In this document: positions 14,774 through 22,923 of the stretch, piece by piece
Position numbering within the stretch: position 1 is the first letter of the stretch
How the letters are laid out: each line of letters begins with the position of its first letter
Source: a virus
DNA: 39,390 nt
IMG/VR virus record: IMGVR_UViG_3300022871_000506
Coordinates: 1 to 39,390 of that record
Direction: 5' to 3' (one strand)
Notes under the pieces: generated by a model
The model's database searches: none
What the model was told of the DNA's origin: nothing
Seen by the model: the letters and a program-made list of their open reading frames with translations, nothing else
Program-made: the position numbers and the translations under genes

Positions 14774-14781
14774 TATAAATA
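14774..14781 (+). promoter_or_regulatory. T4-type late promoter for the tail sheath gene
   Basis: TATAAATA followed by ATAGAAAAAG, 46 bases before the gp18 ATG. Confidence 0.85.
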
Positions 14782-14826
14782 ATAGAAAAAGAATATTTAC
14801 TAAAGTCAAAATAAGGAACATTAGAC

Positions 14827-17010
14827 ATGGCAATTAGAACAATCAATCATCCAGGTGTTGAAATCGTTGAAAGGGATTTATCTCAAGTCGCCGACACACT
14901 GGTTGGTACAGTTGTTATGATCACAGGTTACACTCAGAAGGGTCCAGTTAAAACTCCTATGATAGTATCAACCGAACAATCATATCTCGACATTTTTGGT
15001 ACACCCGAATCAGAAGCAGAATATTATCACTATCTGGCAGTTAAAGATACTATTGATAATCAAGGAACTGCTCTCGTTTGTAAGTTACCATATAATAATG
15101 TAAGCGATCAGAATTATAGAACAACTTTACTAAAATTCTCTACATCAGAATTGGTTTCTGGATTAAGTGCAACTAGTGATGCTGGTTACGCTAGTGAAGC
15201 TGGAACTCAATTTGATTATACAAATGCCTTTGAATTAACTTACGAAACCAATTATATTCCAACTTCTGCATATCAAGCTCTAGAAACAACTGGTGAATTT
15301 GTTGCCGTTGGTGATATTGCTGATTATCAGGATAAACATTTTGCTATAATTGATTATAATAAATCTATCGTTAGTGGTGAAGATGGTGATAATGGAATAT
15401 TTACTGTTATTGTTGACCCAGTTAAAGCTTTAATAGCTCAGAGGCTTTTAACTGATAGTGTCGGTAATGATACTATGGATATTGTTAATATTGTTAATAA
15501 AACAACTGTTGCTGGTGCTGTTACAACTGAAGTAGCTATTTCAGATTGGTTAGAGCCACTCTCAGGTGTTGTTTCTGGTTCTAGTATATCAGAAGACGTA
15601 GTTAGCCAATATCCAGCGTTTAACACTACTGTAGACAATAATGAAGTTGTTTTGAATAAAGACACAAGTCTTCATATTGGTGTTATAGTCTGTAGAGTAT
15701 TCTCAAATGAAAATACTGATGGAAAACCATCTATATCAATTGCTGAAGCACATGTTGGAAGTGTTTTAACTGAACGAGATAAAGTAACTGGACAAAGTAA
15801 TTTCATTTGTGATATTGTCAATACAAATTCAAATTACATTAAAATGTATAGAAATGAAGATAAGACTGCTGGATTACCATCAAATAAAGTTACTGATTTG
15901 ATTTATACAACCACTAATGAACACACTCTTACAAGTTTTGGTAGTGGTTCAGATACTAAATTAATTGAAGGTGGTCAAATTGTTTCAGAACTTGATAAAG
16001 TATATGCACAATTATCTGATATTGATAAACAACAAATCGATGTTTACTTGGATGGTGGATTAAGTTCTATCGCACAATTTACAGATGATAATGCTGGAAC
16101 CGGAACTGTGTATGACCCTATACATGATACTGATACTAATGATGTAACTATTACTTCATTAACTCAGATAGCTACTTGGGTTAATCTCGTTAGTGCCATT
16201 AATGGATTCTGTAAGAATACTCGTAGAGATTGTATATCTATTATTGATGCACCTAGACATTTTGCTCTAGTTGGTGATGCTAAAGTAGTTCGTTCAACTA
16301 ATCCAGATGTAAACTTTGATAATACTTTAGCTAAAAGAGTTCCTTTAATTTCGGCTGTTATGAATAACTCTTTTGAAGCTCCTTATGTCCACTGGCTTAG
16401 AACCACTAATAAATTTACTGGTGCTTTAATCTGGGTTCCTAATAGCTGTTTCATGGGTGGATTGTGTTGTAATGTTGACTTTAACTACAACTATTGGGAT
16501 GCTCCTTATGGTTTAGAACGTGGATTACTCTCAAATATTGTTGATGTTTCATTTGGAGTTACGGCTAAACAGGAAGATTTCTTATACAACAATAACTTAA
16601 ATTATGTTAAGAACTTTCCGATTGAAGGATTTGTTGTCTGGGGACAAAAGACCGGACAGAAACAGGCATCTGCTTATGATCGAATTAATGTTCGTAGAAT
16701 GGTTCTTCGTTTAGAGCGATATGTTTATCAAGCATGTCGTGGATTTGTTGGAAAAGTAAATAACACATTTACTCGTAGACAACTCTTAAGTATCATAGAA
16801 CCGGAATTTAAACGGGTTAAAGCCGCTGGTGGATTATATGATTATCTTCTAGTTTGTGATGATACAAATAATACATCTGATGTCATTGACCTTAATGAAT
16901 TGAAAGTTGGTGTTTATATCCAACCAGTTAAGGTTGCTGACTTCATTAGAGTAACTTTCTTTACTACTCGTACTGGAGTTAATTTTGAAGAATTAATTGG
17001 CACAATTTAA
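14827..17010 (+). CDS. gp18: Contractile tail sheath protein (T4 gp18-like)
   Basis: 727 residues (T4 gp18: 659). The N-terminus HPGVEIVERDLS and the following GTVVMITGYTQKGP are hallmarks of myovirus sheath subunits. The C-terminal ~280 residues (FCKNTRRDCISIIDAP..., later VKNFPIEGFVVWGQKT and NVRRMVLRLERYV) match the conserved sheath core that inserts into the neighbouring subunit. The middle part (about 120-420) is Thr/Ser/Asp-rich and variable, as expected for the surface-exposed domains. AAGGAAC precedes the ATG. It has its own late promoter and is followed by a terminator at 17033. Confidence 0.95.
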   Translation: MAIRTINHPGVEIVERDLSQVADTLVGTVVMITGYTQKGPVKTPMIVSTEQSYLDIFGTPESEAEYYHYLAVKDTIDNQGTALVCKLPYNNVSDQNYRTTLLKFSTSELVSGLSATSDAGYASEAGTQFDYTNAFELTYETNYIPTSAYQALETTGEFVAVGDIADYQDKHFAIIDYNKSIVSGEDGDNGIFTVIVDPVKALIAQRLLTDSVGNDTMDIVNIVNKTTVAGAVTTEVAISDWLEPLSGVVSGSSISEDVVSQYPAFNTTVDNNEVVLNKDTSLHIGVIVCRVFSNENTDGKPSISIAEAHVGSVLTERDKVTGQSNFICDIVNTNSNYIKMYRNEDKTAGLPSNKVTDLIYTTTNEHTLTSFGSGSDTKLIEGGQIVSELDKVYAQLSDIDKQQIDVYLDGGLSSIAQFTDDNAGTGTVYDPIHDTDTNDVTITSLTQIATWVNLVSAINGFCKNTRRDCISIIDAPRHFALVGDAKVVRSTNPDVNFDNTLAKRVPLISAVMNNSFEAPYVHWLRTTNKFTGALIWVPNSCFMGGLCCNVDFNYNYWDAPYGLERGLLSNIVDVSFGVTAKQEDFLYNNNLNYVKNFPIEGFVVWGQKTGQKQASAYDRINVRRMVLRLERYVYQACRGFVGKVNNTFTRRQLLSIIEPEFKRVKAAGGLYDYLLVCDDTNNTSDVIDLNELKVGVYIQPVKVADFIRVTFFTTRTGVNFEELIGTI

Positions 17011-17032
17011 AGTTGGTTTGATAGTAAAATAG

Positions 17033-17065
17033 CCCGAATGAAATATTTCATTCGGGATATTTTTT
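17033..17065 (+). terminator. Terminator between gp18 and the convergent early genes
   Basis: A 24-base perfect palindrome (17033-17056) followed by ATATTTTTT. It ends the gp18 transcript 22 bases after its stop and may also work for the minus-strand gene ending at 17064. Confidence 0.9.
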
Positions 17066-17711
17066 AGTCGTTTATAAATTTTACTTTATTAATTGATAAC
17101 TCAGAAAACTTATCTTTTCCGATAGTAAATGATTTGATCTTCCGTGTAAACATATTACGAATTTTTTCTTTTAAAATACTTTCTGGTGAAGAAACTTTAA
17201 CCTTTTCTGGAATTTCCTGACTTTCTTTAAGCAATTTACTTTTTTCTTCTTTGTAATATTGCTTTTCTACTAATAGTGAAAAATTAATATTACCTGTTTC
17301 GTTTTCAACATAAAGACCATTTTCCTTATCAGTTAATTGTGTTTTATTAGTGTTTTTGGTTTTAGGTGTCTGAATTGATTCTTTTAAAGAAACAACAGCT
17401 TCTTTAACTTCTTCTACACTATATTCAACATCAAAATGTTTTAGTGGACAAGAACGTTTTCTAGCATTAAATTCTTCTTTATCTTCATCGTAATAACAAT
17501 CACCTTCAATATGAATTGATGAAAAGTCATCTAATTCAATTGCATCATTTATTACCTGTATATTGAAATCTTTTAAATTTTCATAAGAACATCCAATTTG
17601 ACCAATCACGGATGAAACATTTCCTTTTTTATCAACATAATCGGTGATTCCTATATAAGAACCTGACGGAGCATGTTCAACGGCTTCTGCGATATCTGTA
17701 AAATTAAGCAT
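17064..17711 (-). CDS. Early protein of unknown function
   Basis: 215 residues. An N-terminal mixed domain (about 1-95) with GSYIGITDYVDKKG and an acidic YYDEDKEE turn, then a Lys/Glu-rich coiled region, and a basic end. Not recognised. It has its own strong early promoter (17745-17772) and a TTTGTTT-spaced AAGGAAAT ribosome binding site. It is the last minus-strand gene before the gp18 terminator. Confidence 0.7.
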   Translation of the reverse strand: MLNFTDIAEAVEHAPSGSYIGITDYVDKKGNVSSVIGQIGCSYENLKDFNIQVINDAIELDDFSSIHIEGDCYYDEDKEEFNARKRSCPLKHFDVEYSVEEVKEAVVSLKESIQTPKTKNTNKTQLTDKENGLYVENETGNINFSLLVEKQYYKEEKSKLLKESQEIPEKVKVSSPESILKEKIRNMFTRKIKSFTIGKDKFSELSINKVKFIND

Positions 17712-17744
17712 AATAAATTTCCTTTGTTTAGTTTGTTTACTCTT

Positions 17745-17772
17745 ATAATACCAAGTTTGACGGAAAAGTCAA
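17745..17772 (-). promoter_or_regulatory. Early promoter for the 17711 gene
   Basis: On the minus strand TTGACT (17772-17767), 16-base spacer ending AAACTTGG, TATTAT (17750-17745), extended -10. The spacer is almost identical to those at 6947 and 8213. Confidence 0.85.
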
Positions 17773-17815
17773 TAGCCGATTCATAAAAAATTATATTTCT
17801 TTTTATTTTATTATT

Positions 17816-18442
17816 TTAATCTTCCCAGTCATAAAACCCATTTTTATTCTTTTTACCCTTTACATAGTGGACATTGTTTTTATCATAACGATCTTTCTCA
17901 GAACATTTAATATCATCACAATCCAAATGTTCAAAATAACAATCTGTACAATATTGACAATAGCTAGGATTTTTAACGCATTTAACCCCAACCCATTTAC
18001 CATTATCATCCTCAACTGAGTCAATAGATCCAATAGATAATTCACCGGCAAATAAATAACCAGTATCTAATCTAACATTTTCTGGATTATATCTATTAAG
18101 AAGAACTTTCAATTTTTCCTGATTTTCTTCTGCACAGGCTAGTCGAATAATATATCGTCCAAATTTATCGACAATGTGATCCAAGAGAACATCAAATTTA
18201 TTTCTATAATAACCACGTGCACAATAGCCATCACCATCAATGGCATCTTTATGAATTTCAACGAAAACATCATCTGGACTAAATTTTACTAATTTTTCAC
18301 AATTCCAATGTTCTTCTGGATTAACAGTAACTCCATTATCACGAAGATATTGAATCATAGTGATTTCCTTATCATCATACTTTCCAACGAGTGCTTCTAC
18401 TAAAGATTGTTTTTCATCAAGTCTTAAATTACCTTTTTTCAT
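17816..18442 (-). CDS. Early Cys-rich protein of unknown function
   Basis: 208 residues. The C-terminal part carries clustered cysteines (C..C..C..C in YCQYCTDCYFEHLDCDD, about residues 160-176, plus one more), suggesting a zinc site. The N-terminal part is mixed alpha/beta. A HKDAIDGDGYCARGYYRNK stretch near residue 80 is distinctive but not known to me. AAGGAAGT ribosome binding site and an early promoter upstream. Confidence 0.65.
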   Translation of the reverse strand: MKKGNLRLDEKQSLVEALVGKYDDKEITMIQYLRDNGVTVNPEEHWNCEKLVKFSPDDVFVEIHKDAIDGDGYCARGYYRNKFDVLLDHIVDKFGRYIIRLACAEENQEKLKVLLNRYNPENVRLDTGYLFAGELSIGSIDSVEDDNGKWVGVKCVKNPSYCQYCTDCYFEHLDCDDIKCSEKDRYDKNNVHYVKGKKNKNGFYDWED

Positions 18443-18475
18443 TTTACTACTTCCTTTTGGTTAAAATTTACTATT

Positions 18476-18503
18476 ATAATACTACGTTAAATTCAAAAGC
18501 CAA
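18476..18503 (-). promoter_or_regulatory. Early promoter for the 18442 gene
   Basis: On the minus strand TTGGCT (18503-18498), 16-base spacer, TATTAT (18481-18476) followed by AATAGTAAA. The -35 is weaker than in the other early promoters. Confidence 0.65.
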
Positions 18504-18514
18504 ATTTATTTTCA

Positions 18515-18925
18515 TTAAAAATCTAATTCCATTTTCAGACACTTCTCTGAATTACTTATATCATAACCAAATCCAGCAATTATATATGTAACAATATCTT
18601 TCAGTCCATCTATAACCGCATATTGTTTTGTTATTTCTTTTTGAATTTGTTTTATTCTTGGATCTTTACTTGATGCTTCATTCTTTAAATGTTTTGGAAT
18701 TTGATCTGATGTTACAGTTTTATTCGTCTGGGTCTTAATATATGCTTTAACTAATATATCTTCAGCATCTTTTAATTTAGTTAATCTAGCTTTTTCTGAA
18801 TGATATATCCGTATCCACTTTAATTTTATCCCTGGACACTTTAACGCTTTTTCTTTAAGATTAATTTCTCTTAAAGTTATGTCTTCTTCTAATTCTATTA
18901 AATGTTTTTCTAATCTATCATTCAT
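18515..18925 (-). CDS. uvsY: Recombination mediator UvsY-like
   Basis: 136 residues, the same size as T4 UvsY (137). An N-terminal helix of the form L.EL.EDI followed by a KLKWIRIYHSEKARLTKL segment, a spacer, then a helix ending in GFGYDISNS match the UvsY pattern (Trp-containing basic helix, C-terminal helix ending in a G-F-x-I turn). UvsY loads UvsX onto single-stranded DNA covered by gp32. I choose the ATG at 18925 rather than 18946, because it overlaps the upstream stop as ATGAATGA. Consistent with uvsX at the left edge of the window. Confidence 0.7.
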   Translation of the reverse strand: MNDRLEKHLIELEEDITLREINLKEKALKCPGIKLKWIRIYHSEKARLTKLKDAEDILVKAYIKTQTNKTVTSDQIPKHLKNEASSKDPRIKQIQKEITKQYAVIDGLKDIVTYIIAGFGYDISNSEKCLKMELDF

Positions 18926-19445
18926 CCAATTTACCCTGTTTTTCAACTTCCGCTTTCATTTTTCTGAATTTATCAACCGCACTTTCTTGTGTATACGGAA
19001 CAACATCAATAGCATCATCAGTAGGAATTACTCCGCCATTTCTTTTAGCCTCTACAAGAGCTAAATCCATTTCATGTTTTCGTTCTTGTTGCTGTTGTCT
19101 AGCTTTAATTTTTAACTGTTCTAAAGCAATCTTTTGTTTAAAATCTAATTCTTTAGTATGTAACTTAATAAAGTCATTTGCTGTATTTCTAACTAAAGTC
19201 ATTACCGACGACATTCCAGAAAGAACCCCATCAGCTTCAATGTCCTGATATTCAAATTTGTTTATTAATTTTTCACCAGCATCTATTAGTTTATCTAATT
19301 TTTTATACACTTCGGTTAATTCAACTTCACCAGTTTCACCAGCAACAACTGGAGTATATTTAGAAATTTCGTTGAGATTATCTGGAATTAAAATCTCAGC
19401 ATCTTGTAATATATTATCTAGTTCATTTGGATCAAATTCACTCAT
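18918..19445 (-). CDS. gp16: Small terminase subunit-like protein (gp16-like)
   Basis: 175 residues from the ATG at 19445, which overlaps the upstream TGA (ATGAGTGA). An acidic N-terminus, then helices (about 75-125) with LVRNTANDFIKLHTKELDF and a Gln/Arg/Lys-rich stretch, and an acidic to basic end. Size and the central 'N.T...I.KLH....' helix pair resemble T4-type small terminases, which form rings that recognise DNA and stimulate the large terminase. The match is moderate and by eye; the large subunit gp17 is not in the window. Neighbours are UvsY and an unknown gene. Confidence 0.55.
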   Translation of the reverse strand: MSEFDPNELDNILQDAEILIPDNLNEISKYTPVVAGETGEVELTEVYKKLDKLIDAGEKLINKFEYQDIEADGVLSGMSSVMTLVRNTANDFIKLHTKELDFKQKIALEQLKIKARQQQQERKHEMDLALVEAKRNGGVIPTDDAIDVVPYTQESAVDKFRKMKAEVEKQGKLDE

Positions 19446-19974
19446 TTGGTTCTTCCTCAACTGGTGTCCACACTTTTACTTCAATTTCACATTTAGGAAT
19501 AACTTTTCCATCATTATCTAATGCCCTAGCTTCCATATCAACGTCTTCATGTTTTACATTTACCCAATCTAACTTCCATAGTTGAGTATTTTCTATCTTA
19601 AATTTTATTCCATTATTGGTAAATGTCTTAACATTAGTCTTATTAGTTAATTTTGGTTTTTCTTCAACTACCTTTTGTTCTTGTACTTCTGGAGCAACTT
19701 CATCAGTTACTTGCTGTTTAGTTACTTGCTGTTTAGCTTTTTTTACTGATTCAACAACGCCCTTTGGAAATTTTTCATTTAACATAATCATAGCATCATC
19801 TTTAACCCCATCGGCATCAGCACCAGAATATTCTCCCTCTGGACTATGACCAACAATAACCGCCTTTGGAAATGTTTTCCTAAAATGTTGAATAGATTGA
19901 AATGATCCACTATCTGTTATAATATCTGGAGTACCTTGAATAACCGTTATAATTTGATATTTTACAAAAACCAT
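19438..19974 (-). CDS. Protein of unknown function
   Basis: 178 residues. An N-terminal domain (about 1-75) with GTPDIITDSGSFQSIQHFRK and an Ala/Asp/Gly loop, a low-complexity Gln/Lys/Val/Glu linker containing QQVTKQQVTDE, and a C-terminal beta-rich part with two Trp. Not recognised. AAGGAAAA ribosome binding site; the TGA stop overlaps the next start. Confidence 0.65.
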   Translation of the reverse strand: MVFVKYQIITVIQGTPDIITDSGSFQSIQHFRKTFPKAVIVGHSPEGEYSGADADGVKDDAMIMLNEKFPKGVVESVKKAKQQVTKQQVTDEVAPEVQEQKVVEEKPKLTNKTNVKTFTNNGIKFKIENTQLWKLDWVNVKHEDVDMEARALDNDGKVIPKCEIEVKVWTPVEEEPNE

Positions 19975-19986
19975 TTAATTTTTTCC

Positions 19987-20505
19987 TTATTTTAGTATTA
20001 CGTTTTTTGGTATTTCTAACTTTATTCTATTAATTATAAATTTTGGAATTACTAAATCTCTTGGTATATCTAAGCTATTATTTCCATCTTGAATATATCT
20101 TGATGTATAATTATCTTTAAATGTAAATTGATTTAATTTTACGATAATTTTAAATATATCATGGACATCAACATTATCCACCTCCATTGATTTACAAAAT
20201 ACTCCACTTGCAATATATCTATCCATCTCAACTGACATAGAATGTCCATTAATACTTGAACAATAATTGGTTAAATTGTGATTTTTAAATGATCTCCAAT
20301 TTTCCTGTGGATGACAGCTTTTAATTATAATAGTTTTTTCATTAATCATATCATCAAAGTATTCCATGAATAATCTTTTAGTTTTATCACTTGGTGGTTG
20401 AAAGAATATTCCTCTATTTGTTTCAGCATAACTATTTGGATTCTCTAAAACTAATCTAAATAATGCTCTATCAACTAAATTTATAAACCATTCTATTTCA
20501 AACAT
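19987..20505 (-). CDS. Protein of unknown function
   Basis: 172 residues from ATG 20505. A TTG nine bases earlier is closer to the AAGGAAAT ribosome binding site and could be used instead. The product has aromatic-rich N- and C-terminal parts and SCHPQENWRSFKNHNL near residue 65. No known motif. It overlaps the end of the RuvC-like gene, so the two are translationally coupled. Confidence 0.65.
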   Translation of the reverse strand: MFEIEWFINLVDRALFRLVLENPNSYAETNRGIFFQPPSDKTKRLFMEYFDDMINEKTIIIKSCHPQENWRSFKNHNLTNYCSSINGHSMSVEMDRYIASGVFCKSMEVDNVDVHDIFKIIVKLNQFTFKDNYTSRYIQDGNNSLDIPRDLVIPKFIINRIKLEIPKNVILK

Positions 20506-21061
20506 TTGAGCCAAATTTCCTTATTTCTTGTTTTGGTTTTTTAACTTTCTGCTTCTCACCAAATTTTATTATTCCATCAATTACACACTTTCCAATATAT
20601 ATTCCATCAGCATCACCATGATCTGTTATTAACTTTTTATATTGTGGATATTCTTCAATTCCAAGTTTAGCACACTCTCGCTTTAATGCTTCACCACCGA
20701 ACCCCTTTAAATATCGCCTCTGCCACCTCTTAGAATCGATTACTAGATAATCTATACTAGATAACCCCAAAGCTATTATAGTGGCTTCAAACGCTCTTAA
20801 AGCTATCATAGACTGATTATATCGCTCTGGATTTGATAATGGTCTTTCCAAAACAGCAAAACAATTCTTATTGTACTTAGAAAACAAATCCAACAATTCA
20901 GTAAAATCTATCCTAGAAACATTATTTATTTCCTTAGTATAACTTTGCTGAACATAATGTGGAGTTAATATAAATTCAACTAACTCATCTCCAACAAAAA
21001 CTGATATAGTTCCTGTTGTGCCATTATCTATTCCAATCACAGTTTTTTGTTTTTTGTTCAT
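20498..21061 (-). CDS. RuvC-like Holliday junction resolvase
   Basis: 187 residues, the normal size of RuvC. RNase H-fold catalytic residues are visible: Asp12 in GIDNGTTG, Glu72 in VLERPLSNP, and the acidic cluster Asp147/Asp150/Asp152 in DHGDADGIYIG. It would cut branched DNA left by recombination or replication before packaging; T4 uses the unrelated gp49. A TTTGAT-17-TATAAT promoter (21096-21068) sits so close that the transcript would have almost no leader, and its -35 overlaps the left end of TnpB element 2. The stop is TGA. Confidence 0.85.
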   Translation of the reverse strand: MNKKQKTVIGIDNGTTGTISVFVGDELVEFILTPHYVQQSYTKEINNVSRIDFTELLDLFSKYNKNCFAVLERPLSNPERYNQSMIALRAFEATIIALGLSSIDYLVIDSKRWQRRYLKGFGGEALKRECAKLGIEEYPQYKKLITDHGDADGIYIGKCVIDGIIKFGEKQKVKKPKQEIRKFGSNV

Positions 21062-21093
21062 GATAATATTATACTACTTAAAAAGAGAAAATC

Positions 21094-21114
21094 AAATTTA
21101 TTTCAAAAACTTTC
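21094..21114. repeat. 21-bp left-end repeat of TnpB elements (copy a)
   Basis: Identical to 36694-36714 and, in both places, followed 8 bases later by the leader cassette's TATAAATA. It marks how far left the shared element sequence extends. Confidence 0.75.
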
Positions 21115-21122
21115 GCCTTTTT

Positions 21123-21216
21123 TATAAATAATAGAAAAAGAGGCTCTGTTAGTTGTATCAAACTAACAGACTCTGGTGAGAAACTTTACCAGATTAACCT
21201 CTCTGTAATATTTATA
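21123..21216 (+). promoter_or_regulatory. Leader cassette 2: late promoter, three-way-junction RNA, inverse promoter box
   Basis: TATAAATA 21123-21130; P1 21139-21143 with 21198-21202 (AGAGG/CCTCT); P2 21145-21154 with 21161-21170 (10 bp); P3 21173-21177 with 21188-21192 (CTGGT/ACCAG); inverse box 21209-21216. ATG at 21237. P1 and P2 differ in sequence from cassette 1 but keep pairing. Confidence 0.8.
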
Positions 21217-21236
21217 ATATAAGAGAAACTAAAGTA

Positions 21237-22844
21237 ATGTCAAGTAAATTAGTTAAAAAATCATATAGTTTTTATTCAAAAGAACTAAACTCCACCAAAA
21301 GAGAATTGCTCTACAAGAAAGCCATTGAACTAAGAGACTTTAGAAATCAAATCTCGCAAGAAGTTTGTTTAAACTTACCTAAGTTTGAAAAGATGTCTAA
21401 ATTTGATTGGATTAACCACTTTAGAACCAGACTGCCCAACTGTAGTAGTGCTGATATTAGTTGTACAATATCTGATGTCTTTATCAATTATCAAAATAAA
21501 ATAAATTCTTTCAGACAAAAAATATCATTTAAACTACAAAAATCTCTAGGGGTTAGATACTATAAGAAGAACCACAAACAACATAAGAAAGGTGATTTCC
21601 ATTCCCACGACATGACTTTTAGATATACTAGATTAACTAAAGTAATAACATATCTAGCTAGATATTACAATGATGGAATGCTAAATTGGTTAAAGAAAAA
21701 TAAAGATGTAGATGAAAAGAAGAAACAACTTAGAACTGATGCTTATAATCTATTGGTTAAATATGACCAGAGAATAATTAAACTAATTAAATCAAGAAGA
21801 CAAAGAGTTCTAAATAAATTAACTGAACATCCAATAGAGTTTAAATCTCTTTCCTTTAGGTCATATAATGAAATAACACAACCAATATTAGCGCAGAATA
21901 AAAATATTCATTCTAAATATAATTCATACATCACATTAGGAGCACAGAAAACTAAAGATGGCAAAATACATATTCCAGTTAAATTTGATGATAAACATCA
22001 TGGAACTATAGATGACTATAAAACCAAAGCAAAGAAAAATGACATTATTACAACTCCATATATAGTTTCTTTCCTCACTAATGGTTCTATTAGAATAACT
22101 TTAACCAAAGATATGCCGGATGAATCTATAACCAATAAACATAATTATATGGGAGTTGATGTCAATATTAAACATAATCTATTCTCCACATGTAGTGGAA
22201 CTGAAATAGATTATGACAGGAAGATATTTGATGGATATGTTAAATTCCTCAAGAGATTAGATAAAAAGAAACTCAACAAGAAGAAATATAATCAAGGTAG
22301 AGACCTCTCAAGAAATGACCAAACCAAATTTGATAAGTGGAAAATTAGAATAAAAGACACGTTAAAGAGAAAATCTAACGAATTAGTCAAAGAAGCGATT
22401 AAACAAAACAAAGATCATATTGTAATGGAAGATTTAAAATTAATGGGTAAGATGTACTCTAGGTCTAAAGAGTTCGATGGGTTTAAATATTCAAGACTAA
22501 TAAGATTACTCAACCTTAGTGATCTAAAAAATATAGTTACATCCATTGCTAATAAACATGGTTTACAAGTAAGTTTTGTTCAACCACACTACACAAGTCA
22601 AACCTGTAACAAGTGTGGTTGTATATCAAGAAGTAATAGAGTTACACAGGAGACGTTCTCCTGTGTCGATTGTGGGTCTTCATCTAATGCAGACACTCAT
22701 TCAGCTATTAACATAAGAGATAGGTTAGAAAGCTCTGAATTGAGATCTAGTTTATTAAATATGAAAAATGGTTTATATAGTCCTAAGAAAATGAAAAAGG
22801 AAACTATTAAATTTATTTTATATAATCACTACAGTTCTTTATAG
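21237..22844 (+). CDS. tnpB: Large TnpB-like / Cas12-like RuvC nuclease
   Basis: 535 residues, about 130 longer than ordinary TnpB, with most of the extra length in the N-terminal part. The RuvC residues are present: Asp in GVDVNIKHN (about 307), Glu in VMEDLKLMG (about 397) and Asp in NADTHSAINI (about 485). Zinc ribbon CNKC (about 456) and CVDC (about 476) intact. PHYTSQTCNKCG is the classic TnpB signature. It shares only this core with copies 1 and 3, yet carries the same leader cassette. A small hairpin (22833-22838 with 22843-22848) spans the stop codon. Probably an RNA-guided nuclease acting in homing. Confidence 0.88.
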   Translation: MSSKLVKKSYSFYSKELNSTKRELLYKKAIELRDFRNQISQEVCLNLPKFEKMSKFDWINHFRTRLPNCSSADISCTISDVFINYQNKINSFRQKISFKLQKSLGVRYYKKNHKQHKKGDFHSHDMTFRYTRLTKVITYLARYYNDGMLNWLKKNKDVDEKKKQLRTDAYNLLVKYDQRIIKLIKSRRQRVLNKLTEHPIEFKSLSFRSYNEITQPILAQNKNIHSKYNSYITLGAQKTKDGKIHIPVKFDDKHHGTIDDYKTKAKKNDIITTPYIVSFLTNGSIRITLTKDMPDESITNKHNYMGVDVNIKHNLFSTCSGTEIDYDRKIFDGYVKFLKRLDKKKLNKKKYNQGRDLSRNDQTKFDKWKIRIKDTLKRKSNELVKEAIKQNKDHIVMEDLKLMGKMYSRSKEFDGFKYSRLIRLLNLSDLKNIVTSIANKHGLQVSFVQPHYTSQTCNKCGCISRSNRVTQETFSCVDCGSSSNADTHSAINIRDRLESSELRSSLLNMKNGLYSPKKMKKETIKFILYNHYSSL

Positions 22845-22923
22845 AGCTGACAAAAAGAGTTTAACTTAGGTTATTCTTGATTTTAAGTGATTATTGTCAA
22901 TTCCGATGACGATTTTCTTTTTA

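Larger units (their letters stand above)
21094..22850 (+). mobile_element. TnpB-like mobile element, copy 2
   Basis: The left edge is set by the 21-bp repeat shared with copy 3; the right edge is not defined by comparison but probably lies near the stop codon. It separates the RuvC-like gene from RNase H on the other strand. No transposase. Confidence 0.6.

Noticed and set aside
22871-22900. Minus-strand TTGACA promoter between RNase H and TnpB element 2
   Set aside because: The -35 is good, but the -10 (AGAATA or GAATAA) is poor and unlike the other early promoters. It could be the original promoter of the RuvC-like gene but is too weak to list.
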